The notes under the pieces are model-generated. The model was given only the letters and a program-made list of their open reading frames with translations, was not told the origin of the DNA and did not search any database. Of a stretch of DNA of 60,546 nt, positions 15,191 through 23,581 are shown piece after piece. A program made the position numbers and the translations under genes. The stretch covers positions 1-60,546 of the forward strand of contig NZ_JBNFVY010000015.1 in assembly GCF_049943335.1 (NCBI RefSeq), in the 5' to 3' direction. Numbering within the stretch: the first letter of the stretch is position 1; each line of letters begins with the position of its first letter. The DNA comes from JBNFVY01 sp049943335. Lineage in GTDB: Bacteria; Pseudomonadota; Alphaproteobacteria; Rhodobacterales; Rhodobacteraceae.

Positions 15191-17126
15191 GGATTTCGAG
15201 GGTGCGGCTGAAATCTTGCGCGCCTGGGGCGCGGGCCTCACGCCGGATCCGGATCTGACCGTGTCCGAATGGGCCGATCGGCACCGGATGCTGTCTGGCC
15301 GCGCATCGGCCGAACCGGGCCGGTATCGCACGGCGAGGACGCCCTACATGGGCCAGATCATGGATCGGCTGTCGCCCGGTGATCCGACCCAACGGATCGT
15401 TTTCATGAAGGCCGCTCAGGTCGGCGCGACCGAAGCGGGAAACAACTGGATCGGCTTCGCGATCCACCAGGCACCAGGGCCGATGCTCGCCGTCCAGCCC
15501 ACGGTGGAATTGGCGAAACGGAACTCGCGGCAGCGGATCGATCCGCTGATTGACGAAAGCCCGGAGCTGCGGGAGCGGGTAAAGCCGGCACGCTCGCGCG
15601 ACGCGGGCAATACCATGTTGTCCAAGGAATTCGCGGGCGGCATCCTGATCATGACCGGGGCAAATTCGGCGGTAGGTCTCCGCTCGACCCCGGCGCGGTA
15701 CATCTTCCTCGACGAGGTCGATGCTTATCCGGCCTCGGCCGATGAGGAAGGCGATCCGGTGACGCTGGCGGAAGCGCGCTCGCTAACCTTCGCGCACCGG
15801 CGCAAGGTGTTCCTCGTCTCGACGCCGACGATCCGGGGGATGAGCCGGATCGAACGGGACTATGAGGCCAGCGATCAACGCCGGTTCTTCGTGCCGTGTC
15901 CGCATTGCGGTGCGATGCAGTGGCTGAAATTCGAACGGCTGCGCTGGGAAAGGGGCCAACCAGAAACAGCGGAATATCACTGCGAAGGCTGCGAGACTCC
16001 CATCGCCGAACACCACAAGACGGCGATGCTGGAAGCAGGCGAATGGCGGCCGACCGCTACGGCCGCCGATCCCAATACCGTCGGCTACCACCTCTCGGCG
16101 CTCTATTCGCCCATCGGCTGGCTGAGCTGGGAGCGGATCGTGCGGGCCTGGGACGCGGCTCAAGGGTCGGATGAGGCGATCAAGGCGTTTCGCAACACGA
16201 TCCTCGGCGAGACCTGGGTCGAGACCGGCGAAGCGCCGGACTGGCAGAGGCTCTATGACCAGCGCGAACGCTGGAAACCGGGCAATGTCCCTGCGGGCGG
16301 GCTGTTCCTGACCGCCGGGGCCGATGTGCAGAAGGACCGGATCGAGGTCGATGTCTGGGCCTGGGGTCGAGGGCTCGAAAGCTGGCTCGTCGATCATATC
16401 GTTATCGAAGGCGGGCCCGACCGGCATGAGGCTTGGGGCGAACTCACGGAACTGCTCGGTCGCACTTGGCCGCATGAACGCGGCGCGCATCTGAAGATTG
16501 CGCGGCTTGCCATCGACACGGGCTACGAGGCCCCAGCGGTCTATGGCTGGTCGCGGGCTCAAGGGTTCGCACAGGTCGCACCCGTGAAGGGCGTGGAAGG
16601 ATTCAACCGGGCCAGCCCGGTGTCAGGGCCGACTTATGTGGACGCGACCGAAGGTGGCAAACGTCTGCGGCGCGGCGCGCGGCTCTGGACCGTAGCGGTA
16701 TCGACCTTCAAGGCCGAGACCTATCGCTTCCTGCGGCTGGAACGGCCGACCGAGGAAGACATGGCCGCCGGGGCGACGTTCTCACCGGGCACGGTGCACC
16801 TGCCGCATTGGGTCGAGAACGAATGGCTCAAGCAGTTCGTGGCCGAACAGCTGGTGACGGTGCGCACAAAGCGCGGCTTTGCTCGGCTGGAATGGCAGAA
16901 GCTGCGCGAACGCAACGAAGCGCTGGATTGCCGGGTCTATGCCCGTGCCGCTGCCTGGATCGCGGGTGCGGATCGCTGGACGGACGAAAAATGGCGCGAC
17001 CTTGAGGATCAGCTCGGGGTCGCTGACGCCTCTGCGGATCCCGCGGGGCAGATCAACAGGCAAACGCAGGCGTCGCAAGGCAAACGCCAATCCGACTGGC
17101 TCGGACGGCGTGGGGGATGGTTCTGA
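15138..17126 (+). CDS. terminase large subunit (lambda GpA family)
   Basis: A 662-residue packaging motor. The N-terminal ATPase has the GpA-type modified Walker A in KAAQVGATEAG (about residues 91-101) and a Walker B strand YIFLDEVDAYP near 190-200, then the coupling motif VSTPT. A CPHCG...CEGC zinc pair lies in the middle (about residues 254-285). The C-terminal nuclease domain has acidic residues in TAGADVQ, AIDTGYE and later segments, as in RNase H-like terminase nucleases. It translocates and cuts phage DNA. The length and order TerS-TerL-gpW-portal match lambda-like siphoviruses, so the identification is very secure. Confidence 0.95.
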   Translation: MSVPSSTILPRSNPISDKDFEGAAEILRAWGAGLTPDPDLTVSEWADRHRMLSGRASAEPGRYRTARTPYMGQIMDRLSPGDPTQRIVFMKAAQVGATEAGNNWIGFAIHQAPGPMLAVQPTVELAKRNSRQRIDPLIDESPELRERVKPARSRDAGNTMLSKEFAGGILIMTGANSAVGLRSTPARYIFLDEVDAYPASADEEGDPVTLAEARSLTFAHRRKVFLVSTPTIRGMSRIERDYEASDQRRFFVPCPHCGAMQWLKFERLRWERGQPETAEYHCEGCETPIAEHHKTAMLEAGEWRPTATAADPNTVGYHLSALYSPIGWLSWERIVRAWDAAQGSDEAIKAFRNTILGETWVETGEAPDWQRLYDQRERWKPGNVPAGGLFLTAGADVQKDRIEVDVWAWGRGLESWLVDHIVIEGGPDRHEAWGELTELLGRTWPHERGAHLKIARLAIDTGYEAPAVYGWSRAQGFAQVAPVKGVEGFNRASPVSGPTYVDATEGGKRLRRGARLWTVAVSTFKAETYRFLRLERPTEEDMAAGATFSPGTVHLPHWVENEWLKQFVAEQLVTVRTKRGFARLEWQKLRERNEALDCRVYARAAAWIAGADRWTDEKWRDLEDQLGVADASADPAGQINRQTQASQGKRQSDWLGRRGGWF

Positions 17127-17128
17127 AG

Positions 17129-17338
17129 ATGACCGACTGGACGGAAACCGAGCTCTCGGCGCTGCGCCGGGCCTATGCCAGCGGTACGACCCGGGTCAGC
17201 TATGACGGCAAATCCGTCGATTACGGCTCGGCCGAGGATCTGCTCGCCCGGATCCGAACCATCGAGCGTGCCATTGCGGGGACGAACCGACCATTACCGG
17301 TCGCTAGTCTCGCCGGCTTCTCGCGTGGAGATCGCTGA
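17129..17338 (+). CDS. gpW-like head-tail joining protein
   Basis: A 69-residue protein between the terminase and the portal, as in lambda. The pattern LRRAYASGTTRVSYDGKSVDYGS, then LLARIRTIERAIA, and a short C-terminal tail is characteristic of the gpW family, which plugs the portal and connects the head to the tail. ATG 17129 (sequence starting MTDWTE) is preferred; an ATG at 17117 adds four residues and overlaps TerL. Its stop overlaps the portal ATG (TGATG). Identification is by motif and synteny. Confidence 0.88.
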   Translation: MTDWTETELSALRRAYASGTTRVSYDGKSVDYGSAEDLLARIRTIERAIAGTNRPLPVASLAGFSRGDR

Positions 17339-18879
17339 TGTCGGCGAACTGGTTTGACCATGCGATTGCCGCCGTGGCACCGCGTGCGGCAGCCCGCCGG
17401 GTGCTTGCCAGGCAGGCCTTCGAAACCCTGACCCGTGCCTATGACGGCGCCGCGCGCGGGCGGCGGACCGAAAGCTGGCGTGCGCCCGGATCCTCCGCCG
17501 ATACTGAGGTTGGCGTGGCCGGGGCGCTCTTGCGCGACCGGATGCGAGACTTGGTGCGCAACAACCCGCATGCGGCCAAGGCCGTAGCAGTGCTGGTCAA
17601 CAACATCATCGGCGCGGGAATCATGCCGCGCGCCGCCAGCGGCAATGACAAGCTGGATCGAAAGGTCGATGCGCTCTTCGTCCAGTGGTCGGACACGGCC
17701 GATGCTGACGGCCAGCTCGACTTCTATGGGCTGCAAACCCTGATCTGCCGCGAGATGGTCGAGGCGGGCGAGGTCCTGGTGCGCCGGCGTCTGCGCCGTG
17801 CGAGCGACGGTCTGCCCGTGCCGCTGCAAGTGCAGGTGCTTGAGGCCGACTTCCTCGACGCCACGAAATCTGGCGCCATTGGCACAGGTCGGCTCGTCCA
17901 AGGGATCGAGTTTGACCCGGTTGGCAAGCGCCGGGTCTACTGGCTTCATGCCGAGCATCCGGGCGATGCCTATGGCGCCTTGCAGAACGGTCTGCAGAGC
18001 CGCCCGGTCCCGGCGACGGAGATCGCACATGTCTATGAGAAGCAGCGCACGCAGGCGCGCGGCGTGCCTTGGGGCGCGCCTGTGATCCGCAGCTTGCGCG
18101 ATCTGGATGACTATGAGGTGGCGGAACTCGTCCGAAAGAAAACCGAGGCCTGTGTCACTGCCATTGTCTTCGGCGATGATGAGGCCCAGCAGGGCATCGC
18201 GCCCTCCGTGGTCGATGCTGACGGGAACCGGGTCGAGCAGTTCGAGCCGGGGCTGATCGCATATGCGCGGGGTGGTAAGGACATTCGGTTCAACCAACCG
18301 TCGGCCACTGGCGGCTACGCCGAGTACAAGCGGGCGAGCCTGCACACGATCTCGGCCGGGTTCCGGGTGCCCTACGAGTTGCTGACCGGCGATCTTAGCC
18401 AGGTCAATTATTCCTCGATCCGCGCCGGGCTGGTGGAGTTCCGCCGGATGATCGACGCCGTGCAATGGCAATTGTTCATCCCGATGTTCTGCGCGCCCAG
18501 CTGGCGCTGGTTCACCGAGGCTGCGTGGGCAGCGGGCCAGATCCCGACGCCTGAGGTGCCCGTCGAATGGTCGCCGCCAAAGTTCGAGGCGGTCGATCCG
18601 CAGAAGGACGCGATGGCCAACCTCTTGTCGATCCGTTCCGGCACCATGACGCTCGCAGAGGTGATCGCCCAACAGGGCCGCAACCCGGATGCCGTGCTGG
18701 CGGAGATCGCGGCCACCAACGCGAAGCTCGATGACCTCGGGCTGGTGCTCGACAGTGACCCGCGCCGCGTCAGCAAGACCGGCAGCGCGCAAACCAGCGA
18801 CCCGACAAACGAACCGGCCGACGACGAGCCCGCCGCCGACACGGACACCGACCCGGCGCAGGCCGACCAACAGGACTGA
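17338..18879 (+). CDS. phage portal protein (lambda family)
   Basis: A 513-residue portal protein. It starts with a helical N-terminus, followed by the core patterns DLVRNNPHAAKAVAVLVNNIIG, LICREMVEAGEVLVRRR, and GVPWGAPVIRSLRDLDDYEVAEL. These are typical of lambda-type portals (PF05136). The C-terminal 30 residues are Asp/Ala/Thr-rich and probably disordered. It forms the dodecameric ring at one capsid vertex through which DNA is packaged and ejected. The gene follows gpW without a gap and precedes the protease-capsid fusion, the usual lambda-like order. Identification is secure by motif and context. Confidence 0.94.
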   Translation: MSANWFDHAIAAVAPRAAARRVLARQAFETLTRAYDGAARGRRTESWRAPGSSADTEVGVAGALLRDRMRDLVRNNPHAAKAVAVLVNNIIGAGIMPRAASGNDKLDRKVDALFVQWSDTADADGQLDFYGLQTLICREMVEAGEVLVRRRLRRASDGLPVPLQVQVLEADFLDATKSGAIGTGRLVQGIEFDPVGKRRVYWLHAEHPGDAYGALQNGLQSRPVPATEIAHVYEKQRTQARGVPWGAPVIRSLRDLDDYEVAELVRKKTEACVTAIVFGDDEAQQGIAPSVVDADGNRVEQFEPGLIAYARGGKDIRFNQPSATGGYAEYKRASLHTISAGFRVPYELLTGDLSQVNYSSIRAGLVEFRRMIDAVQWQLFIPMFCAPSWRWFTEAAWAAGQIPTPEVPVEWSPPKFEAVDPQKDAMANLLSIRSGTMTLAEVIAQQGRNPDAVLAEIAATNAKLDDLGLVLDSDPRRVSKTGSAQTSDPTNEPADDEPAADTDTDPAQADQQD

Positions 18880-18884
18880 CCAAC

Positions 18885-20948
18885 ATGGACACGATGATCG
18901 AAATCCCGGCCCTGCGCCGGATGGCGGAGCTTGCGCCGAACTCAGCCGACACCGACGCTCGCACCGTCGAGGTGATCTGGTCGTCGGGCGCTCGGGTTCG
19001 CCGCTCGACCCTGTTCGGGGAGCCCTATGACGAGGAACTGAGCCTCGATCCCGACCATGTGCGGCTGGATCGGCTGAATGCGGGCGCGCCGTTTCTGAAG
19101 GTGCACGAGGTCGACACGCTCGACGCGGTGATCGGCTCGGTCGTGCCAGGGTCCGCACGCATCGAAAACGGTCGCGGCGTCGCGCAGGTCCGCATCTCTG
19201 AGCGCGCCGATGTCGAGCCGATCTGGCGCGACATCCAGGCGGGCCACATCCGGGCGGTCTCCATCGGCTACCAGGTTCACCGCTTCGAGGTCTCCAAATC
19301 CGAGGCGGCCCGCGAGCTTTGGCGCGCGGTCGACTGGACGCCCTTCGAGGTGTCCGCCGTGCCCGTTGGCGCGGACCCCGCCGCGGGTTTTCGCGCACAA
19401 TCCCCCCTTCACGACTGCGTCCTTCATCGCCGGGACGTCCCATCCACCCAAACAGGAGCTACTCCGATGACGGACAAATCCAATGATCCGGCGAGCGCCG
19501 CCGCAACCCAAGCGCAAAAGCCGACCGAGCCGGTCAAAACCGAGGACACCACAATGACCGAACCGAAACCGGCTGCGCCCGATCCAAAGGGTGCCGCAGT
19601 CGAAACTCGAACCCAGCCCAAGCCCCAGAAATCCGATACTGCCGCCGCAGCCGACACCGAGACGGTCGCGACCCGCGCGCGCGAAACCGAGCGTGACCGC
19701 GTCTCCACTATTTATGATCTGGCTGGACGCTTGAATCTCGAGCGCAGCTTTGCCGAGGATCTGGTCAAACGCGGCACCGACGTCGATGAGGCCCGTCGCC
19801 TGATCATCGATCAAGTCGCCGCCAAATCCGAAGAAACGCGGACCTTCAGCCAAGTGTCGATCCCGCTGGGCGGCCGCGATGAACAGGTCACCCGCCGCGA
19901 TGCCGTCGCGAACGCGTTGCTGCACCGCTACAGCCCGACGCTCTTCCAGCTGGAAGACGCCGCGCGCCAGTATCGTGGCATGACGCTCATGGAGCTGGCC
20001 CGCGAAAGCCTCGGCAACGCAGGCGTGAACACACGCGGCCTCTCGCGCGACGAGGTGGCGACGCGCGCGCTCCACTCGACCTCGGACTTCCCGGAGATCC
20101 TCTCCGCCGTCACCAACAAGACCCTCCGGCAGGCCTACGAGGCCTATCCCCGGACCTTCATGCTGTTCTGCCGCCAGGTGCTCGCCACCGATTTCAAGGC
20201 GATGCACCGCGTGCAGCTCGGCGAGGCACCGCAACTACTGGAAGTCAGCGAAAGCGGAGAGTTCAAGCGCGGCACGCTCGGCGAGAGCAAGGAGAGCTAC
20301 AAGGTCAAGACCTATGGCCGGGTGGTCGCGATCACCCGCCAGACGCTGATCAACGACGATCTCGACGCCTTCACCCGTATCCCGGCGATGTATGGCAACT
20401 CCATCGCCCAGCTGGAGAGCGACGTGGTTTGGGGGATCATCACCGCCAACCCGGCGATGGCCGACGGCAACGCGCTGTTCCACACCACGCACAAGAACCT
20501 CGCGGGCACCGGGGCGGCGCTCGATGTCAGCAGCGTCGGTGCGGCCCGCGCCGCCATGGCCAAGCAGACCGGGCTCGACAAGAAGACGGTGCTGAACGTC
20601 CGCCCGGCCTTCCTGATCGTGCCCGCCTCATTGGAACTGAAGGCGGAGCAGCTGGTCGCGCAGAACCTCGTGCCCGCCGCGACGTCCAGCGTCGTGCCGC
20701 AGTCGATCCGGACGCTCGCGCCCATCAGCGAGCCGCGGCTTGACGCCGCCAGCGAAACCGCCTGGTATCTGGCCGCGAGCCCGAACCAGATCGACACCAT
20801 CGAATACGCCTATCTTGAAGGCCAGCAGGGCGCCTACATCGAGACGCGCAACGGCTTCGACGTCGACGGGGTCGAGATCAAGTGCCGCCTCGACTTCGGC
20901 GCCAAGGCCATCGACTGGCGCGGTCTTTACAAGAACCCGGGCGCATAG
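18885..20948 (+). CDS. prohead protease-major capsid fusion protein
   Basis: A 687-residue fusion. Residues 1-~175 form an HK97-type prohead protease: HEVDTLDAVIGS holds the catalytic His and VSIGYQVHR the catalytic Ser, with a final strand FEVSAVPVGADP. A low-complexity Pro/Thr/Lys segment (about 195-260) follows, probably a scaffold or delta domain. From about residue 265 the protein is a major capsid domain like Mu gpT. An in-frame ATG at 19467 with AGGAG at 19454-19458 may give a separate capsid-only product. NCBI has a named family for this fusion, from memory. The protease probably cleaves itself away during assembly. Confidence 0.9.
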   Translation: MDTMIEIPALRRMAELAPNSADTDARTVEVIWSSGARVRRSTLFGEPYDEELSLDPDHVRLDRLNAGAPFLKVHEVDTLDAVIGSVVPGSARIENGRGVAQVRISERADVEPIWRDIQAGHIRAVSIGYQVHRFEVSKSEAARELWRAVDWTPFEVSAVPVGADPAAGFRAQSPLHDCVLHRRDVPSTQTGATPMTDKSNDPASAAATQAQKPTEPVKTEDTTMTEPKPAAPDPKGAAVETRTQPKPQKSDTAAAADTETVATRARETERDRVSTIYDLAGRLNLERSFAEDLVKRGTDVDEARRLIIDQVAAKSEETRTFSQVSIPLGGRDEQVTRRDAVANALLHRYSPTLFQLEDAARQYRGMTLMELARESLGNAGVNTRGLSRDEVATRALHSTSDFPEILSAVTNKTLRQAYEAYPRTFMLFCRQVLATDFKAMHRVQLGEAPQLLEVSESGEFKRGTLGESKESYKVKTYGRVVAITRQTLINDDLDAFTRIPAMYGNSIAQLESDVVWGIITANPAMADGNALFHTTHKNLAGTGAALDVSSVGAARAAMAKQTGLDKKTVLNVRPAFLIVPASLELKAEQLVAQNLVPAATSSVVPQSIRTLAPISEPRLDAASETAWYLAASPNQIDTIEYAYLEGQQGAYIETRNGFDVDGVEIKCRLDFGAKAIDWRGLYKNPGA

Positions 20949-20977
20949 GCCGGGCCATCCCAGACATCTCACCACTG

Positions 20978-21011
20978 ACGGGCGGTCCAATCGGGCCGCC
21001 CGTTCCTGTTT
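20978..21011 (+). terminator. hairpin with short T-rich tail after capsid gene
   Basis: ACGGGCGG at 20978-20985 pairs with CCGCCCGT at 20996-21003, giving an 8-bp GC-rich stem with a 10-base loop, followed by TCCTGTTT. It may partially terminate transcription or stabilise the 3' end of the abundant capsid mRNA. The following tail genes still seem to depend on read-through. Confidence 0.55.
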
Positions 21012-21026
21012 GCAAAGGATCCTGCA

Positions 21027-21362
21027 ATGAAGAACTACGTCCAGCCCGGCAACACCATCACCCTGACCGCGCCCTATGCCGTGACATCCGGCGACGGTCT
21101 GCTCGTTGGCTCCATCTTCGGCATCGCATCCGCGGACGCCACTCTAAACGATCCTGTCGAGGCAGCACTCGTCGGCGTCTTTGACCTCACCAAGGTCGGC
21201 TCGCAGGCCTGGGCAGTCGGCGCAAAGGTCTATTGGGACGACACCAACAAGCGCACCACGAGCGTGGCCACATCGAACACGTTGATCGGCGTCGCAACCG
21301 AAGCCGTGGCAGGCGGGGCCGGTGACACCATAGGACGGGTGCGCCTGAACGCGAGCTTCTGA
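21027..21362 (+). CDS. DUF2190-like capsid decoration/head protein
   Basis: A 111-residue protein preceded by AAAGGATC. The composition is Gly/Ala/Thr/Val-rich, predicted almost entirely as beta strands, with the pattern APYAVTSGDGLLVGSIFGIA...GVFDL near the N-terminus. This is characteristic of DUF2190 proteins encoded after the major capsid gene in many siphoviruses, which are thought to be capsid decoration or head-fibre proteins. The gene directly follows the fusion capsid gene across a hairpin and precedes the head-tail joining gene. Family recognition is from memory; the location makes a virion role likely. Confidence 0.85.
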   Translation: MKNYVQPGNTITLTAPYAVTSGDGLLVGSIFGIASADATLNDPVEAALVGVFDLTKVGSQAWAVGAKVYWDDTNKRTTSVATSNTLIGVATEAVAGGAGDTIGRVRLNASF

Positions 21363-21673
21363 TGACAGCGTTTTCCGCCATCGTTAATGCGCTGTTCTCG
21401 GATCCCAACATCGGGCGGGAAGCGGTCTACATCGCTGATGGCAGAGCGCCAGTGCTGGTACGCGTCGTCTCGCGGCAGGCGGATTCGATCACCGACTTCG
21501 GCGATGCTCGGCTCTGGTCCGAGACCACTCGTATCGACCTGCGCGTGGCCGATGTCGCGAACCCGCGTCCCGGCGACCGCGTGGAAATCGACGGGGACGC
21601 CTTCCTCATACAAGGCGAGCCCGTTCGCGACCGCGAGCGGCTCGTCTGGACCGTGGACCTGCGCCCAGCATGA
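21362..21673 (+). CDS. head-tail joining protein (FII/attachment-like)
   Basis: A 103-residue protein. Its ATG overlaps the stop of the previous gene (TGATGA) and its stop overlaps the ATG of the next. It has a short helical N-terminus (AIVNALFSDPNIGREAVY) and then a beta-rich body with RPGDRVEIDGDAFLI, typical of small lambda FII-like head-tail connector proteins. It should complete the neck between the portal and tail. The assignment rests on size, position and general sequence pattern; a head completion protein of another family is possible. Confidence 0.72.
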   Translation: MTAFSAIVNALFSDPNIGREAVYIADGRAPVLVRVVSRQADSITDFGDARLWSETTRIDLRVADVANPRPGDRVEIDGDAFLIQGEPVRDRERLVWTVDLRPA

Positions 21674-22302
21674 AGTTGAAACTCGACATCACGCCCGATC
21701 TCGTCGCCGCCATGGCAGCCGAGGTGAAGGCCGGCGAGAAAGCCGTCACCGCAGCGATGCGCGAGGCCGGGACCGGGTTGAAGTCTTCGTGGCGGACCCA
21801 GGTCACTGGCGCAGGTCTCGGGCGACGGCTCGCCAACTCGATCCGCAACCAGACCTTTCCGCGCGCCGGCGAAAGCCTTGATGCCGCCGCGCTGGTCTGG
21901 TCCAAAGCTCCGACCATTGTCGGGGCCCACGACACTGGTCCGCTGATCCGCTCGAAAGATGGGTTCTACCTCGCGATCCCGACCGAAGCTGCGGGTCGAG
22001 GCCTGCGCGGTCGCCGGATCACCCCGGGCGAATGGGAGCGGCGGCGCGGTCTGCGCCTGCGGTTCGTCTATCGCCGCCGAGGTCCGAGCCTGCTGGTGGC
22101 CGACCGCGCACGGATTAACAAACGTGGCCAGGCGGTGGCCTCGCGCTCAAAGACCGGCCGTAACCAAGTCACCGCACCAATCTTCCTGCTGGTCCCGCAG
22201 GTCAAGCTGCCTAAGCGGCTGAAGCTTGACAGGGATGCCGAACGGGCGCTCGACAGCGTCCCGGGGTTGATCGTGGCGAAATGGGTTGGTCAGCGATCCT
22301 AA
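21670..22302 (+). CDS. DUF6441-like minor tail/neck protein
   Basis: A 210-residue protein overlapping the previous stop. The N-terminal third is helical (AEVKAGEKAVTAAMREAGTGL) and the rest basic with beta strands (RIRRG..., LPKRLKLDRD). It resembles DUF6441 proteins from alphaproteobacterial siphoviruses, which lie where lambda gpZ or HK97 gp10-type tail completion proteins are encoded. Its stop codon is shared with the tail-to-tail stop of an inserted minus-strand gene, so the cargo gene begins exactly where the structural operon is interrupted. Confidence 0.75.
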   Translation: MKLKLDITPDLVAAMAAEVKAGEKAVTAAMREAGTGLKSSWRTQVTGAGLGRRLANSIRNQTFPRAGESLDAAALVWSKAPTIVGAHDTGPLIRSKDGFYLAIPTEAAGRGLRGRRITPGEWERRRGLRLRFVYRRRGPSLLVADRARINKRGQAVASRSKTGRNQVTAPIFLLVPQVKLPKRLKLDRDAERALDSVPGLIVAKWVGQRS

Positions 22303-23003
22303 CCAAAAACCGAACTCGTCAACTCCGTGTATTTAGGTCGAGAAAAGTTAGCTTGCTCTACATGTTCGAAATGCGAAACGAAATGCTCGGCTTCCACACT
22401 ATGAACGCGAATATGCGGCTTTAAAGAGGTAATAAACTCTGATCCAGCGCCAATAATTATTGGAATCATGTTTATAAAAACCCGATGGATTGGAACTCCG
22501 TCCTGATCAGCGAAACGTTCAAATCCATCTGCCTCGATGCGGTCTCTGACGAGGTTCCGAGCATTTGCGCGCAAGCGGCTTTGATCCCTTGGCATGTCGA
22601 GGAGCGCACAAAAGTCTCCCCAAGAAGCGTAGTGGTCGATGAACCCTGCGCCGTCTTCGCTGTCTCCAGCAGGAAAATCTACAAGGAGGTAGTCTTGGCG
22701 TTCGTTCTGCTGCGCATGGCGGTGCACACTGCGGATGCCGTGCGCTTTATTGTGATGCTTGGCATTTCTGTATGCAAGAACAGCGCAACAAAGAGGGTGT
22801 GCATAAAAATCAAAATCGACTTCCGGAGTTTCTCGAACTGCGTCGTACAAGCTGGCGAATGTGTCGAGCATGCTCTTACAGGCGAGCTCAACATTGCCGA
22901 TCGCCTCGCTTGAATCGATGAGGAACAGTTCTTGGAATCTGTATTTCTGTTCAATGAAAACTCGCAGCGATTGCGCAAAATCTTCGAATCTGTCTGTGAT
23001 CAT
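22299..23003 (-). CDS. cargo gene, HEPN-like motif protein of unknown function
   Basis: A 234-residue protein read from ATG 23003, with GGGAAG four bases upstream. It lies tail-to-tail with the DUF6441-like gene (stops overlap) and interrupts the tail operon on the opposite strand. Its GC content is clearly lower than that of its neighbours, a sign of recent acquisition. The N-terminal ~90 residues look all-helical, ending in YRNAKHHN, where R79-N-A-K-H-H84 fits the R-N-x3-H motif of HEPN ribonucleases. The remaining part has alternating strands and helices and no motif I recognise. It is a prophage moron candidate, possibly a toxin or defence gene; the HEPN assignment is tentative. Confidence 0.7.
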   Translation of the reverse strand: MITDRFEDFAQSLRVFIEQKYRFQELFLIDSSEAIGNVELACKSMLDTFASLYDAVRETPEVDFDFYAHPLCCAVLAYRNAKHHNKAHGIRSVHRHAQQNERQDYLLVDFPAGDSEDGAGFIDHYASWGDFCALLDMPRDQSRLRANARNLVRDRIEADGFERFADQDGVPIHRVFINMIPIIIGAGSEFITSLKPHIRVHSVEAEHFVSHFEHVEQANFSRPKYTELTSSVFG

Positions 23004-23140
23004 CTGACTTCCCGGTGAAAAACCCACACAAGACTTAGTAGTTTTCCCGAGTTCCTTCCATCGCAGTTCGCAGCCTTTTTTGCCGGAGCTCATGGGGGCG
23101 TCGAGCCAACAATTTCTACTGTCGAGCCCAGAAAGACACC

Positions 23141-23557
23141 ATGACTGTTCGCGAAACCATCCTCACCACGCTGCACGCACGGCTTTCGGCGCTGCCTACC
23201 ACAGCACTGCGTGGCGAGGTGCTTCCCGAGCGCGTGCCAGCCGAGGGGCTGTTGATCCTGCGCGACGGTGAGCCGGGAGAGCCCGAGGTGACGCTGTCGC
23301 CGCTGCGCTACCACTACCAGCACCGCGCAGAGATCGAGGCGGTCATTCAGGGCACCGCCCGTGACGCCGCCTTCGACGCGCTGACCGCCAGCATCGGCAC
23401 GAACATCGCCGCCGACCGCACGTTGGGCGGCCTCTGCGACTGGATCGAAGCCGAAGCGCCGCGCCCGGTTGATCTGCCGGTCGAGGGCGCCGCGAGCCTG
23501 AAGGCCGCCGTGATCCCGGTGGTGCTGCACTATTCCACGGCTGATCCACTCAGCTGA
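23141..23557 (+). CDS. tail terminator/minor tail protein (gpU-like)
   Basis: A 138-residue protein that resumes the structural operon after the inserted cargo gene. It has the pattern TILTTLHARLSALP, then LPERVPAEGLLILRDGEPGEPEVTLSP, then a beta-rich C-terminus (AVIPVVLHYSTADPLS). This is the kind of small alpha/beta protein that caps the tail tube in lambda-like phages. Relatives are sometimes mislabelled as acyl-CoA transferase in databases. The assignment is by position before the tail tube gene and general sequence pattern, so moderate. Confidence 0.7.
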   Translation: MTVRETILTTLHARLSALPTTALRGEVLPERVPAEGLLILRDGEPGEPEVTLSPLRYHYQHRAEIEAVIQGTARDAAFDALTASIGTNIAADRTLGGLCDWIEAEAPRPVDLPVEGAASLKAAVIPVVLHYSTADPLS

Positions 23558-23581
23558 TCCCGATAACCCGAGGAGAAAACG

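Noticed and set aside
17221..19443. 740-codon minus-strand ORF across portal and protease genes
   Set aside because: Antisense to well-recognised structural genes; Arg/Pro-rich start and no family pattern.
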